Source of the DNA: Pontibacter qinzhouensis
Lineage (GTDB): Bacteria; Bacteroidota; Bacteroidia; Cytophagales; Hymenobacteraceae
Assembly (NCBI RefSeq): GCF_008017455.1
Contig: NZ_VRTY01000011.1
Span: forward strand, 1 to 64,000
DNA length: 64,000 bases
Direction: 5' to 3'
The position numbers and the translations under genes are program-made. The notes beneath the pieces were generated by a model, which had not been told where the DNA came from, did not search any database, and saw only the letters and a list, made by a program, of their open reading frames with translations. Numbering within the stretch: the stretch's first letter is position 1; each line of letters begins with the position of its first letter. Positions 26,377-37,344 of the stretch are shown here, piece after piece.

Positions 26377-29300
26377 ATGCAAGACAGAATTAAATACTGG
26401 AAAGGAATTGAGGAGTTAGAAAATACTCCGGAGTTCGCCAAGCATGCTCATAATGAGTTTCCAGAATTCCTGCCGTTAAATGAAACCCCAGCAGACAGCA
26501 AGTCTTCGCAGGTTAGTGCCCCAAGAAGAGATTTCTTAAAGCTTCTTGGCTTTGGTCTGGCTGCAGCCACTCTGGCTTCTTGTGAGGCGCCTGTTAGAAA
26601 AGCGATCCCTTACCTGAACAAGCCGGTTGATGTAGAACCAGGTGTTGCCAACTGGTACGCCTCTACCTATTTCTCACACGGAGACTACAACAGCGTCCTG
26701 ATTAAGACCCGCGAAGGCCGGCCAATTAAGATCGAGCCGAACCCGATGTCTTCTATTACGCCACTGGGTACAAGCCCAAGAGCGCAGGGTTCTGTTTTAA
26801 ATGTGTATGATAACAACAGACTTCGCCACCCGCTTATAAAAGGCAAAGAAGCCAAGTGGGAGCAGGTAGACCGTGATATCACGTCACGTCTTTCTGGCAT
26901 CAACGGCAAAGTTGTGCTGGTGTCTTCTACCGTAGCCAGCCCTTCTACAAAACAATTGATTGATGAGTTCGGATCGCGCTTCGGAAGCTTTGAGCACGTA
27001 ACTTACGATGCCAATTCTGCTTCTGCTCTGCTTGCCGCGAATGGTGGTACCATTCCAGGCTACGACTTCAGCAAAGCTAATATTATAGTAAGCGTTGGTG
27101 CCGATTTCCTGGGTTCCTGGATCGCCCCAACTCCTTTTGCAAAACAATACATCCAGAACCGTAAGATCACCAAAGAGAGTGCGGTGATGTCGCGTCATTA
27201 CCAGTTCGAGACGATTCTTTCTCTTACTGGTGCTAACGCGGATGTACGTGTGCCTATCAAGCCATCGCAGGAAGCTGCGCTTGTAGCGGCTCTTTATAAC
27301 AGCATCTCCGGCCAGGGTGGAAGCGCTCCTGCAAATGTAGACAGCAAGGCTTTTGCTGCTGCTGTTAGAGATCTGAATGCCAACAAAGGCAAGGCGCTAG
27401 TGGTGTCTGGCTCAAACGACCCAGGTGTTCAAACCATGGTAACTGCTCTTAACGAAGCCTTAGGTGCTGGCGGTACTACCATCGATACAGCTGCTCCTTA
27501 CTTTGTAAAGCAGGGTAACGATGCGCAAATGCTTCGTTTTATCGAAGATATGAATGCCGGAACAATCGGTGCCGTGTTCTTCTACAATGCAAACCCTGCC
27601 TACGATCATCCGCTTGCAGACAGAGTAGCCTCCGGATTAACTAAAGTTGGTCTGAAGGTATCTTTTGCAGAGCGCGTAGACGAAACAGCTTTATTAGCTG
27701 ATGTTGTAGCTCCAGACAGCAATTACCTGGAGTCGTGGAATGATTACGAGCCGAAAAGAGGTTTCCTAAGCTTAGCTCAACCTGTAATCAGCCCGATATT
27801 TAAGACTCGCCAGATGCAGGACAGCCTGCTTACCTGGAGTGGCAGTACAACAACTTACTACGACTATATCAGAAATAACTGGAGAAAAGTAGCTTCAGGT
27901 GATTTCAATACCTTCTGGGATAAAGCAGTGCATGATGGTGTGCTGGAGACAGGTGCTACCATGCTCCGCGTAAACACCACTGCCAATACTATAACAGCCG
28001 CTGCTGCCGCAAGTGCTGCTGGCAGTAGAGCAGCCGGAAACGGAATAGAAGCTGTTGTATACGAAAAAGTACAAATTGGCCCTGGCTACGAAGTAAACAA
28101 CCCTTACCTGCAGGAAGCTGGTGATCCTATCACTAAATCGACCTGGGGTAATTATGTAACCATGCCTCGTTTAATGGCCGAGGAAATGAAAGTGGTACAG
28201 GGAGATGTGCTGAGAATCACGACTGCTAATGGTAAGACTATAGAAGCTCCTGCACTTGTTCAGCCAGGGCAGGCACCAGGAACCGTTGGTCTTGCGATGG
28301 GTTATGGCCGCGATCTGGAGTCTATGCCGGTTGTAAGAGGCTTAGGTGCTAATGCCTTCCCGATCACAACGGTTGCTAACAATGCGGTAAGCTACAGCAG
28401 CGTGGTGAAAATTGAGAAGACAGACGCTACTTCTCCAATTGCGCAAATGCAGACACACCACACGATCATGGACCGTTTGGTAGTGCAGGAGAATACGCTG
28501 GCAAACTATCAGGCCGATCCTAAGAAAGTAACAACGTACATCCGCCTGACTACACATGATGGCCCTGTTAAACCAGCTACTGTTTCGCTTTGGGATGATT
28601 ACGAATACAAGAACCACCACTGGGGAATGGTCATTGACCTTAATTCCTGTATTGGTTGCGGTGCTTGTACCCTGAGCTGCAATATTGAGAACAACATTCC
28701 GGTAGTAGGTAAAGCAGAAGTAATCAACCGCCGAGAGATGCACTGGATGCGCATTGACAGGTATTACAGCGCGAAGGAGCACGAGGAGAAAGATTACGCA
28801 GAGATGGAGCATCCGGCTGATAACCCTTCAGTTATCTTCCAGCCGATGATGTGTCAGCACTGCAACCATGCTCCATGTGAAACAGTTTGCCCGGTTGCCG
28901 CTACCATGCACAGCTCTGAAGGTATCAACCAGATGGCTTATAACCGTTGCGTAGGTACTCGTTACTGTGCAAATAACTGCCCTTACAAAGTGCGTCGTTT
29001 TAACTGGTTTGCTTACGCCAACAACGATAAATTCGACTACAACATGAACAACGACCTCGGTAAGATGGTGTTGAACCCAGATGTGGTGGTTCGTTCAAGA
29101 GGTGTAATGGAGAAATGCTCTTTCTGTGTGCAGCGTGTTCAGCTTGGTAAGCTTGAGGCGAAACGTGAGAACAGAAGACCAAAAGACGGTGAAATCGTTT
29201 CTGCTTGCGCGCAGTCCTGCCCAACTGATGCGATCATCTTTGGTGATATGCTGGATCCTGAAAGCCGAATTTCGCAAGTGTTGGCCAAAGAAGAAGGCGA

Positions 29301-29379
29301 GCGTGCTTTCCAGGTACTGGAAGAAATCAACGTTCAGCCAAACGTTACTTACCTGACTAAAATTAGAAACTTAGCTTAA
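26377..29379 (+). CDS. actB: Alternative complex III iron-sulphur subunit ActB
   Basis: A 1000-residue protein combining a molybdopterin-oxidoreductase-like domain (about 75-720) with a ferredoxin-type domain (about 745-1000). A twin-arginine motif [15 protein letters not shown] (Arg50-Arg51) is followed by a lipobox-like LASC (Cys69), so export by Tat and lipidation are likely. Four cysteine clusters are visible: [35 protein letters not shown] and CSFCVQ...CAQSCPTD, consistent with three [4Fe-4S] centres and one [3Fe-4S] centre as in known ActB. In this family the large domain is thought not to bind molybdopterin. It connects quinol oxidation in ActC to ActA. Confidence 0.95.
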   Translation: MQDRIKYWKGIEELENTPEFAKHAHNEFPEFLPLNETPADSKSSQVSAPRRDFLKLLGFGLAAATLASCEAPVRKAIPYLNKPVDVEPGVANWYASTYFSHGDYNSVLIKTREGRPIKIEPNPMSSITPLGTSPRAQGSVLNVYDNNRLRHPLIKGKEAKWEQVDRDITSRLSGINGKVVLVSSTVASPSTKQLIDEFGSRFGSFEHVTYDANSASALLAANGGTIPGYDFSKANIIVSVGADFLGSWIAPTPFAKQYIQNRKITKESAVMSRHYQFETILSLTGANADVRVPIKPSQEAALVAALYNSISGQGGSAPANVDSKAFAAAVRDLNANKGKALVVSGSNDPGVQTMVTALNEALGAGGTTIDTAAPYFVKQGNDAQMLRFIEDMNAGTIGAVFFYNANPAYDHPLADRVASGLTKVGLKVSFAERVDETALLADVVAPDSNYLESWNDYEPKRGFLSLAQPVISPIFKTRQMQDSLLTWSGSTTTYYDYIRNNWRKVASGDFNTFWDKAVHDGVLETGATMLRVNTTANTITAAAAASAAGSRAAGNGIEAVVYEKVQIGPGYEVNNPYLQEAGDPITKSTWGNYVTMPRLMAEEMKVVQGDVLRITTANGKTIEAPALVQPGQAPGTVGLAMGYGRDLESMPVVRGLGANAFPITTVANNAVSYSSVVKIEKTDATSPIAQMQTHHTIMDRLVVQENTLANYQADPKKVTTYIRLTTHDGPVKPATVSLWDDYEYKNHHWGMVIDLNSCIGCGACTLSCNIENNIPVVGKAEVINRREMHWMRIDRYYSAKEHEEKDYAEMEHPADNPSVIFQPMMCQHCNHAPCETVCPVAATMHSSEGINQMAYNRCVGTRYCANNCPYKVRRFNWFAYANNDKFDYNMNNDLGKMVLNPDVVVRSRGVMEKCSFCVQRVQLGKLEAKRENRRPKDGEIVSACAQSCPTDAIIFGDMLDPESRISQVLAKEEGERAFQVLEEINVQPNVTYLTKIRNLA

Positions 29380-29398
29380 AATAAATTTAGATAGCGTT

Positions 29399-30835
29399 AT
29401 GCAGCATGTATCTCCGATAAGAGAGCCTCTTGTAACGGGGGGGAAAACATACCACGACATCACTGAAGATGTCTGCAGACAGGTAGAGGCAAGACCCAAC
29501 ATGCGTTGGGCCATTGCCCTGGCTGTTGCCCTGGTAGGTTTTGCTATTTTTTGTTACTCTGTTTACCGCACCCTTTGGTATGGTATAGGGGAGTGGGGCC
29601 TTAACAAAACAGTAGGTTGGGCCTGGGATATCACCAACTTCGTATGGTGGGTAGGTATTGGTCACGCCGGTACACTTATCTCAGCTATCCTTTTGCTGTT
29701 CCGCCAGAAGTGGAGAACTTCTATTAACCGTGCCGCTGAGGCGATGACCATTTTCGCGGTAATATGCGCGGCCATGTTCCCGGTACTGCACATGGGCCGC
29801 CCCTGGATGGCCTTATGGGTACTTCCTCTTCCCAACACATACGGTTCGCTTTGGGTTAACTTTAACTCACCGCTACTTTGGGATGTGTTCGCGATCTCCA
29901 CATACTTCTCAGTATCACTGGTTTTCTGGTACATCGGTCTGATTCCTGACTTTGCTACCATCCGCGACCGTGCTACAGGGCCAATAGCAAGACGAGCTTA
30001 TGCTGTTCTTTCTTTCGGCTGGACTGGTTCAGCAAAAGCCTGGTCACGTTATGAAACAGTTTCCCTGATTCTGGCTGGTTTAGCTACACCGCTTGTACTT
30101 TCTGTACACACCATCGTATCTTTTGACTTTGCAACATCTGTAATTCCAGGCTGGCACACCACTATCTTCCCGCCATACTTTGTGGCAGGTGCGATTTTCT
30201 CAGGTTTTGCCATGGTGTTAACCCTGATGATTATTACCCGAAAGGTATTTAAGCTGGAAGATTATATTACCCTGGAGCACATCGAATCGATGAACAAGGT
30301 AATTATTCTGACAGGTTCTATTGTAGGTGTAGCCTATATCACAGAGTTCTTTATTGCCTGGTATTCACAGGTAGAGTACGAACAGTATGCCTTCATTAAC
30401 CGTGCAACAGGTCCTTACTGGTGGGCTTACTGGTCTATGATGACCTGTAACGTAATCACGCCGCAGCTATTCTGGTTCAGAAGCATCCGCAGAAGCCTGA
30501 CAGCTACGTTCATCATCACGATCTTCGTAAACATCGGTATGTGGTTCGAGCGTTTCGTAATTATCGTTACTTCCCTGCACCGCGATTACCTGCCATCTTC
30601 CTGGGCAATGTTCTCTCCAACCATTATCGACGTTGGTATTTATGTGGGTACTATCGGCTTGTTCTTTACACTGTTCCTGCTGTTTGCCAAATTCTTCCCG
30701 GTAATTAACATGGCAGAGGTAAAAGCCATTCTGAAATCATCTTCAGAGGTAAAACCGCATCACCAGCGTCATACGAACACGATGCATGGCACTCCAAAGG
30801 ATTCTAACTCTAATACATCTCATAGCAATGAATAA
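29399..30835 (+). CDS. actC: Alternative complex III quinol-binding membrane subunit ActC (NrfD family)
   Basis: A 478-residue NrfD/PsrC-type membrane protein with about ten helices. The first helix begins after residue 35 ([20 protein letters not shown]); [19 protein letters not shown] and [16 protein letters not shown] are characteristic of the quinol-site region. The C-terminus is hydrophilic ([19 protein letters not shown]). It is expected to oxidise menaquinol at the periplasmic side of the membrane. The final codons overlap actD by 8 bp. Confidence 0.94.
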   Translation: MQHVSPIREPLVTGGKTYHDITEDVCRQVEARPNMRWAIALAVALVGFAIFCYSVYRTLWYGIGEWGLNKTVGWAWDITNFVWWVGIGHAGTLISAILLLFRQKWRTSINRAAEAMTIFAVICAAMFPVLHMGRPWMALWVLPLPNTYGSLWVNFNSPLLWDVFAISTYFSVSLVFWYIGLIPDFATIRDRATGPIARRAYAVLSFGWTGSAKAWSRYETVSLILAGLATPLVLSVHTIVSFDFATSVIPGWHTTIFPPYFVAGAIFSGFAMVLTLMIITRKVFKLEDYITLEHIESMNKVIILTGSIVGVAYITEFFIAWYSQVEYEQYAFINRATGPYWWAYWSMMTCNVITPQLFWFRSIRRSLTATFIITIFVNIGMWFERFVIIVTSLHRDYLPSSWAMFSPTIIDVGIYVGTIGLFFTLFLLFAKFFPVINMAEVKAILKSSSEVKPHHQRHTNTMHGTPKDSNSNTSHSNE

Positions 30836-31352
30836 AAAGTTTGTTCTAGGTATCTACGATGATGAAGATGTCCTGCTGACGGCCATCGAAAACGTACGGG
30901 CTGCAGGTACCAAAATTTATGAAGTCTTCTCACCTTATCCTGTACACGGTATAGATGATGTATTAGGTATAAAAAGATCCCGTCTGCCGATAGCTGCCTT
31001 CTTCTTTGGGCTTTTTGGTACTTCATTCGCTCTTTGGATGCAGATTTGGATGCTCGGTTTTGACTGGCCAATGATTATTGGTGGTAAGCCTCACATTGCG
31101 TTACCATCTTTTATTCCGGTAACATTTGAGCTTACAGTTCTATGTGCTGCTCATGGTATGGTGATCACCTTCTTTATTGTAACAAAACTAAAACCTTCTA
31201 CCAAGGTGCCTGTTTTTGATAAGCGATCTACAGATGATAAATTTGTAATGGCAATTGAAGTAAAAGATGGTGTTACAGATCTTGCTGCTTTAAATGACCT
31301 GCTTCGGACAAACGGTGCAATCGAAGTTAACCAGAAGGAGGTGCTGAAATAA
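30828..31352 (+). CDS. actD: Alternative complex III membrane subunit ActD (DUF3341)
   Basis: A 174-residue protein. I take the start at ATG 30828 ([16 protein letters not shown]); the frame extends further upstream inside actC, but those residues do not resemble ActD. The soluble N-terminal part (about 1-55) precedes two helices (about 56-78 and 95-120, with [20 protein letters not shown]). DUF3341 proteins are structural subunits of Act complexes. The gene overlaps actC by 8 bp and actE by one base (TAATG). Confidence 0.92.
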   Translation: MNKKFVLGIYDDEDVLLTAIENVRAAGTKIYEVFSPYPVHGIDDVLGIKRSRLPIAAFFFGLFGTSFALWMQIWMLGFDWPMIIGGKPHIALPSFIPVTFELTVLCAAHGMVITFFIVTKLKPSTKVPVFDKRSTDDKFVMAIEVKDGVTDLAALNDLLRTNGAIEVNQKEVLK

Positions 31353-32020
31353 TGAAAAGTTTATCTACAATAGGTTTGAAAGCTTCTGCTCTGCTTTTCG
31401 CTACCGCAGCATTGGTAGCTTGTAAAAATGAGCAAGACCCGGGCGTAGAGTATGCTCCTGATATGTATAATGCCATTCCTTTAGAGCCTTATTCACAGAT
31501 CAAGCCGAGCCTTTACAACCCAGGTGGCCTTAACATGCGTGAACCTGCTCAGGGTACTGTTGCCCGTGGCAAAATGGGGTACACAATGTATCTATCATCT
31601 GATACGGCTGAAGTGGCTGGCGTTGAGCTAAAAAATCCACTTGCCAGAACTACACAGAACCTGGAAGATGGGAAGTTACTTTACGCCCGTTTCTGCTCTC
31701 CATGCCATGGCGAGCAAGGAGATGGTCAGGGTAAAGTGGGTATAAAATTCAAAGGTGTTCCTTCTTATACTGCGGGTCGTGTGGCTACGCTTCCCGAAGG
31801 TCATATTTACCATGTAATCACAAACGGCAGAGGACGTATGCGTCCGCATGGAACACAAGTGAACCCAACTGAACGCTGGAAAATTGTGATGTATGTGCAG
31901 CAGCTTCAGACTGGCGAGGCAGATACAGCCATTGCCACTGAAGAGCAGGCAAATCAGGCAAGCACAGCCACTGAGGCTGGAGCAGACAACACAGGAAATA
32001 GTGACACTCCTAATAACTAA
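31352..32020 (+). CDS. actE: Alternative complex III monohaem cytochrome c subunit ActE
   Basis: A 222-residue lipoprotein: signal with lipobox LVAC (Cys24). The cytochrome c domain shows FCSPCHGEQGDGQG (CxxCH about residue 113) and the candidate axial Met in GRGRMRPHG (about 160). The C-terminal 40 residues are Ala/Glu/Thr-rich and probably disordered. ActE is the likely electron exit from the complex, facing the oxidase. Translation is coupled to actD through TAATG. Confidence 0.93.
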   Translation: MKSLSTIGLKASALLFATAALVACKNEQDPGVEYAPDMYNAIPLEPYSQIKPSLYNPGGLNMREPAQGTVARGKMGYTMYLSSDTAEVAGVELKNPLARTTQNLEDGKLLYARFCSPCHGEQGDGQGKVGIKFKGVPSYTAGRVATLPEGHIYHVITNGRGRMRPHGTQVNPTERWKIVMYVQQLQTGEADTAIATEEQANQASTATEAGADNTGNSDTPNN

Positions 32021-32047
32021 CGTCTAAGGCAAAATTTTAAAAGGATA

Positions 32048-33319
32048 ATGACAGAAGAAAGACTCATCATTTCGAGGAAAACAAATAACAAGTTTTTCTT
32101 AATGATAGCTATAGGTGTTGTTTTACTTATAGTAGGTATTATTGCCATGGCTATGGGATGGGGTGGAGAACACCATGCCGTGGATGCTGCGCATGGCGAA
32201 GCTGCTGCCCATGAGCCTGCTACTTGGGTGAAGAGGCTCTACGTGAACTTGTGGCTCAACAATGTGTATTTTTCAGGAATAGCCCTGATCGGGGTTTTCT
32301 TCGTGGCGGTACAATATGTAGCCTATGCAGGCTGGTCAGTGCTTATCAAAAGGATTCCTGAGGCTCTAGGTTACTACCTTCCAATAGGTGGTGCCGTTAT
32401 GCTGATCGTATTCCTGCTAGGTGGGCATGATATTTTTCATTGGACGCATGACTATCTTTATGATGTAAATGATCCACGCTTCGACCCTATTATCAACGGT
32501 AAGAAGCCTTACCTGAACTTCGCATTCTTCCTGATAAGAATGGTGGTTTATTTTGCGCTATGGATTTTGTTCTTCAACTGGTTAAGAAGAAACTCTATTG
32601 CTGAAGATTTACAAGGAGGCACAAACTATTACCATAAAAGTATCCGTATTTCGGCTATGTTCCTGGTGGTTTTCGGTGTAACTTCTTCTATGTCTGCCTG
32701 GGACTGGGTACTTTCAATCGACACGCACTGGTTCAGTACCATGTTTGGTTGGTATGTATTCGCCAGCTGGTGGGTATCTGGATTAGCCGCAATTACGCTA
32801 ACAGTAATTATCCTAAAGCAGAATGGATACCTGAAAATGGTAAATGCCAACCACTTACATGACTTGGGTAAATTCTGCTTCGCGTTCTCTATTTTCTGGA
32901 CCTACATTTGGTTCTCACAGTTTATGCTGTACTGGTATGCCAATATTCCGGAAGAGGTAATTTATTTTACAGAGCGTTTAAGCGGTTATGATGGAAAATA
33001 TCTCGGTATTTTCTTCGCTAACCTGGTTATAAACTTTGCTTTCCCTTTCCTGGTGTTAATGACGAGAGACGCAAAACGCCAGATGATCATGCTCAAGCTG
33101 GTTACTATTGCTATCCTATTTGGTCATTGGTTAGATTTCTACCTCATGATGATGCCTGCGACCATGCGCGGCGACGCCGGATTTGGCTTCATAGAAGTAG
33201 GTACAGCACTTGTGTTCTTAGGAGTGTTCCTGTTTACGTTTGCAAAAGGCCTTTCTAAAGCGTCCCTTGTACCTGTGAACCACCCATTCCTGGAAGAGAG
33301 TATTCACCATCATGTATAG
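32048..33319 (+). CDS. actF: Alternative complex III membrane subunit ActF
   Basis: A 423-residue NrfD-like protein with about ten helices, starting MTEERLIISRKTNNKFFLMI. The loop after the first helix is His-rich (GGEHHAVDAAHGEAAAHE, about 38-55). WDWVLSIDTHWFSTMFGWY and WFSQFMLYWYANIPEE are family-typical. ActF is the second large membrane subunit, related to ActC but without a clear quinol function. It lies 27 bp after actE and 24 bp before coxB. Confidence 0.94.
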   Translation: MTEERLIISRKTNNKFFLMIAIGVVLLIVGIIAMAMGWGGEHHAVDAAHGEAAAHEPATWVKRLYVNLWLNNVYFSGIALIGVFFVAVQYVAYAGWSVLIKRIPEALGYYLPIGGAVMLIVFLLGGHDIFHWTHDYLYDVNDPRFDPIINGKKPYLNFAFFLIRMVVYFALWILFFNWLRRNSIAEDLQGGTNYYHKSIRISAMFLVVFGVTSSMSAWDWVLSIDTHWFSTMFGWYVFASWWVSGLAAITLTVIILKQNGYLKMVNANHLHDLGKFCFAFSIFWTYIWFSQFMLYWYANIPEEVIYFTERLSGYDGKYLGIFFANLVINFAFPFLVLMTRDAKRQMIMLKLVTIAILFGHWLDFYLMMMPATMRGDAGFGFIEVGTALVFLGVFLFTFAKGLSKASLVPVNHPFLEESIHHHV

Positions 33320-33343
33320 AGACAATACTAAAAGCGTTATATA

Positions 33344-34411
33344 ATGATTACGTTCGCCATTGGTTTATCCATAATTCTATTAATCGTAGTTCTGTTCCTG
33401 CTATTCCGGATCGGTACATTGGCCTCTATATTCAGAGGTTCCAGCCAACGGGCATCAGGTACTACTAAAACAAGTAACAAAGTAAACAGTGCACTCTTAT
33501 TGTTGTTCCTATTTGTAGGTGGAGCCGCTTTCTTCTGGTCTTTCGCCAGATACTGGGATGAAATGAACCAGCCGCTGGCATCTGTTCACGGAGAATGGAC
33601 CGACAGTCTTTTCTGGACAACAATGATTGTAATCGGTATCGTATTTGTACTGACACAGATTTTACTGTTCGTTTATTCTTACAAGTATCAGCACCAAGAC
33701 AACAAAAGAGCTTATTACTATCCGCACAATAATAAGATTGAGATTGTGTGGACTTTGATTCCTGCTGTTGTAATGGCACTACTAGTATTTGCCGGCTGGA
33801 AAACATGGACAAAAATTACAAGTGCTGCGCCTGAAGATGCCGTGGTAATTGAGGTAGTAGGAAAGCAGTTTAACTGGATTGTTCGGTATCCGGGTGCTGA
33901 TGGCAAACTGGGTGTAGCCGATTATAAACTAATTGATGCTGTAAATGAACTTGGTGTAGACTTCAGTGATCCGAATGCGCAGGACGACTTTATGCCAATG
34001 CAGTTGCACGTACCAAAAGGTAAGCCTGTGTTGTTAAAGATCAGAGCCAGAGATGTAATACATAGTGTATTTATGCCACATTTCAGACTTAAAATGGATG
34101 CCGTGCCTGGTATGCCCACTAAGTTCTGGTTTGTTCCTACTGAAACAACAAATGACATGCGAAGCAAAACCGGTAACCCTGACTTTAACTATGAGTTAGC
34201 ATGTACGGAAATCTGCGGACGTGGTCACTTTGCAATGCGCTTTATTGTAGTTGTAGATGAACCCGAGGATTATGAAGAATGGGTTGCACAACAGAAGTCT
34301 TTTGTTGATCAGAACCCGGATATATTAGCGAAGTTTTCTAACCCTTCTCAAGAGCGTTTAGTAATGAGCAAAGAGGCTGAGAAAGCAGAGGAAATAAAAT
34401 CAGAGTTGTAG
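33344..34411 (+). CDS. coxB: Cytochrome c oxidase subunit II
   Basis: A 355-residue subunit carrying the binuclear CuA site: His in RDVIHSVFMPHFRLKMD (about 236), then CTEICGRGHFAMRF (about 286), giving the full His/Cys/Glu/Cys/His/Met ligand set. It has four predicted membrane helices (about 1-22, 45-67, 85-110, 130-152) rather than the usual two, with a long N-terminal extension. There is no C-terminal haem domain; ActE/ActA are the likely electron donors. The CuA domain faces the periplasm. Confidence 0.95.
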   Translation: MITFAIGLSIILLIVVLFLLFRIGTLASIFRGSSQRASGTTKTSNKVNSALLLLFLFVGGAAFFWSFARYWDEMNQPLASVHGEWTDSLFWTTMIVIGIVFVLTQILLFVYSYKYQHQDNKRAYYYPHNNKIEIVWTLIPAVVMALLVFAGWKTWTKITSAAPEDAVVIEVVGKQFNWIVRYPGADGKLGVADYKLIDAVNELGVDFSDPNAQDDFMPMQLHVPKGKPVLLKIRARDVIHSVFMPHFRLKMDAVPGMPTKFWFVPTETTNDMRSKTGNPDFNYELACTEICGRGHFAMRFIVVVDEPEDYEEWVAQQKSFVDQNPDILAKFSNPSQERLVMSKEAEKAEEIKSEL

Positions 34412-34430
34412 CATTTAAATACGTTTGTCT

Positions 34431-36257
34431 ATGTCTAGTGCAGATATCTCCATTCATAAAGATGTACATCATGCTCACGATGAGCATGATCATCATCACG
34501 ATCAAAATTTCTTTGAGAAGTATATCTTTAGCCAGGACCATAAAGTAATTGGGAAGCAGTTCCTCTTTATGGGTATTCTGTGGGCTTTTATAGGTGGCTT
34601 CTTATCTATTCTGTTCCGATTGCAGTTAGGTTGGCCTGAGGCTACATTCACGTTTCTGGAACCTATTCTGGGTGGATGGATTGAGAATGGTAAACTAAAC
34701 CCGGAGTTTTACCTGGCCATGGTGACCATGCACGGTACTATTATGGTGTTCTTTGTATTGACTGCCGGTCTAAGCGGTACGTTCTTTAACTTCCTTATTC
34801 CGTTGCAGATTGGTGCGCGCGATATGGCTTCAGGCTTCATGAACATGCTTTCATTCTGGTTCTTCTTCCTGGCCAGCGTAATTCTGTTTATCTCCCTTTT
34901 CTTAGATTCAGGTCCTGCAGGTGGTGGCTGGACAGTTTACCCTCCATTAAGTGCCTTACCGCAGGCTATTGAAGGTTCTAAGTCAGGAATGACGCTTTGG
35001 CTTATTGCAATGGCGCTTTTCATTGTATCGCAGCTTTTAGGTGGTGTTAATTACATTACAACTGTCATTAACCTGCGCACTAAAGGTATGTCAATGACCA
35101 AAATGCCTTTAACAATCTGGTCATTCTTCTTAACGGCTATACTTGGCTTACTTTCTTTCCCTGTTCTTTTCTCAGCTGCCTTGTTGCTGATTTTTGACAG
35201 AAGCTTTGGCACCAGCTTTTACCTTTCTGACATCTACATTGCAGGAGAGGCTTTAGCGAACACGGGTGGTTCTCCTATCTTATTCCAGCACTTGTTCTGG
35301 TTCCTTGGTCACCCAGAGGTGTATATCGTAATTCTGCCTAGCTTCGGTATGGTGTCAGAAGTTATCTCGACCAACGCGCGTAAACCTATTTTCGGTTACC
35401 GAGCCATGATTGGTTCATTACTTGGAATTGCTTTACTTTCGTTTGTGGTTTGGGCGCACCACATGTTCGTAACGGGTATGAACCCGTTCCTTGGATCTGT
35501 GTTCATGTTCCTTACTCTGATTATTGCAGTTCCTTCAGCTGTTAAGGTATTTAACTGGTTGGCTACACTTTGGAGAGGCAATATCCGTTTTACAGCAGCC
35601 ATGATGTTCTCTATTGGTTTTGTATCGCTGTTTATAGCTGGTGGTTTAACAGGTATTATCCTTGGTAACTCTTCACTCGACATTCACCTGCACGATACTT
35701 ATTTTGTAATTGCCCACTTCCACCTTGTAATGGGAGCTGCAGCATTCTTTGGTATGTTTACAGGGGTATACCACTGGTTCCCTAAGATGTTTGGCCGCAT
35801 GATGGATGAGAAATTAGGATATATCCACTTCTGGTTAACGTTTGTGGCTGTTTACCTGGTGTTTATGCCTATGCACTACCTTGGTATTGCAGGCTTCCCT
35901 AGAAGATATTACTCCTGGACTACTTTTGATTCTTTCAGCATGTTCGGAGACTTAAATGCTTTCATTAGTATAGCTGCTATCATCGGTTTCGGAGCTCAGT
36001 TTATCTTCCTCTTTAACTTTATCTATAGCATCTTTAAAGGGCGTAGAGCTTCTATGAATCCATGGCACTCCAACACTCTGGAGTGGACAACTCCTCCGTT
36101 GCCAGGACATGGTAACTGGCCAGGTGAAATACCTGCTGTTTACAGATGGCCTTACGACTATAGCAAACCAGGTGCCGCGGAAGATTATATTCCTCAAACA
36201 GTACCTTTCTCAGAAACGCAGTCTTCAAACCTGCCGCATGAGAAAGATTTAGAGTAG
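34431..36257 (+). CDS. coxA: Cytochrome c oxidase subunit I (caa3/aa3 type)
   Basis: A 608-residue haem-copper oxidase subunit, start taken at ATG 34431 rather than the TTG two codons earlier. Twelve or so helices; the haem-copper motifs are intact: VTMHGTIMVFFV (haem a ligand), GHPEVYIVILPSFG (CuB His cross-linked to Tyr, about 294), WAHHMF (CuB), and LHDTYFVIAHFHLVMG (haem a/a3 ligands). Glu in GHPEVY marks the A1-type D-channel. The usual GGDP before helix VI reads GGSP here. The N-terminus is strikingly His/Asp-rich (HHAHDEHDHHHDQ). It reduces oxygen and pumps protons. Confidence 0.96.
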   Translation: MSSADISIHKDVHHAHDEHDHHHDQNFFEKYIFSQDHKVIGKQFLFMGILWAFIGGFLSILFRLQLGWPEATFTFLEPILGGWIENGKLNPEFYLAMVTMHGTIMVFFVLTAGLSGTFFNFLIPLQIGARDMASGFMNMLSFWFFFLASVILFISLFLDSGPAGGGWTVYPPLSALPQAIEGSKSGMTLWLIAMALFIVSQLLGGVNYITTVINLRTKGMSMTKMPLTIWSFFLTAILGLLSFPVLFSAALLLIFDRSFGTSFYLSDIYIAGEALANTGGSPILFQHLFWFLGHPEVYIVILPSFGMVSEVISTNARKPIFGYRAMIGSLLGIALLSFVVWAHHMFVTGMNPFLGSVFMFLTLIIAVPSAVKVFNWLATLWRGNIRFTAAMMFSIGFVSLFIAGGLTGIILGNSSLDIHLHDTYFVIAHFHLVMGAAAFFGMFTGVYHWFPKMFGRMMDEKLGYIHFWLTFVAVYLVFMPMHYLGIAGFPRRYYSWTTFDSFSMFGDLNAFISIAAIIGFGAQFIFLFNFIYSIFKGRRASMNPWHSNTLEWTTPPLPGHGNWPGEIPAVYRWPYDYSKPGAAEDYIPQTVPFSETQSSNLPHEKDLE

Positions 36258-36267
36258 AAATACATTA

Positions 36268-37344
36268 ATGACTAAAAATTCTTTTCCTGAAAAAAGGTTT
36301 AGAACAATTGGAATTGTAACAGTTGTTGCTGTTTATTTTCTGATACTGGTTGGAGGAATCGTGCGAAGCACTGGTTCAGGTATGGGTTGCCCAGACTGGC
36401 CAAAGTGTTTTGGCAGCTGGGTTCCTCCAACTGATGTCAGTCAACTACCTCCTGATTATCTTGAAGTTTATAAACAGAAACGTATAGATAAGAATGAGAG
36501 GTTAGCTGCCTCGTTAAGTAAATTCGGATTTACAGAACTTGCTGCTAATATATTCGCACATCCTAGTCAGTACATTGAGACGGAGTTTAATGTAACAAAG
36601 ACATGGATAGAATATGTTAACAGGCTTGTTGGTGTTTTAATCGGTATTTTCATTTTCCTGACAGTCGTTTTCTCTATTCCTTATCTAAGAAAAGATAAGG
36701 TAGTATTTTACCTGGCCTTTACCAGTTTTTTGGTGGTAGGTGTTCAAGGCTGGTTAGGTTCTATCGTGGTATCAACTAATTTGCTGCCAGTTACAGTAAC
36801 CGTACATATGGCGCTGGCATTAGTGCTTATTGCTTTGCTGGAGTACATGCTGGTGAGGTCACAGGCCAGGTCCTTTGTAAGTCGGTTTAACTTTTCGGCC
36901 AGTACCAATATGTTGCTCCTGATAGTTACAGCTATTACTTTTGTGCAAATATTAATTGGAACGCAGGTGCGGGAGGATGTTGATGTAGTAGCTTACATGA
37001 TGAATGGCACTAACAGAGAAAGTTGGATTGAGCAGTTGGGTAGATCTTTTTATATTCACCGTTCATTCTCGATTGTATTGTTAGCTCTAAACGGCTGGTT
37101 AGCTTACCAACTGTATAAGCTCAAAGACAATACCATGAGTTTGCTTTGTAACTGGATGCTGATCGTAGTAGGAGCAGAAATAGCAATAGGTGTGGTAATG
37201 GCATATTTTGCTATACCACCTGTATTGCAGCCTTTGCACCTTGTGCTTGCTACTGTTCTGTTCGGTGTACAGTTCTTTATGATTATCATTTACAATTATG
37301 CTTCTAAAGGAGCACCAAAAAAGGCAATAGCAGCAGTTAGATAA
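36268..37344 (+). CDS. ctaA: Haem A synthase (CtaA/COX15) with altered first His motif
   Basis: A 358-residue membrane protein that oxidises haem O to haem A for subunit I. It has eight helices in two pseudo-symmetric halves, with the Cys pair of GMGCPDWPKCFG (residues 40-47 approximately) in the first periplasmic loop. The second half has the expected IHRSF and PLHLVL histidines, and the first half has VTVHMALAL, but the usual ExxHR of the first half reads EYVNR (Glu115, Asn118). So one of the four classical haem-ligand histidines is Asn. This may be normal for the phylum. It sits 10 bp after coxA and overlaps ctaB by one base. Confidence 0.9.
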   Translation: MTKNSFPEKRFRTIGIVTVVAVYFLILVGGIVRSTGSGMGCPDWPKCFGSWVPPTDVSQLPPDYLEVYKQKRIDKNERLAASLSKFGFTELAANIFAHPSQYIETEFNVTKTWIEYVNRLVGVLIGIFIFLTVVFSIPYLRKDKVVFYLAFTSFLVVGVQGWLGSIVVSTNLLPVTVTVHMALALVLIALLEYMLVRSQARSFVSRFNFSASTNMLLLIVTAITFVQILIGTQVREDVDVVAYMMNGTNRESWIEQLGRSFYIHRSFSIVLLALNGWLAYQLYKLKDNTMSLLCNWMLIVVGAEIAIGVVMAYFAIPPVLQPLHLVLATVLFGVQFFMIIIYNYASKGAPKKAIAAVR

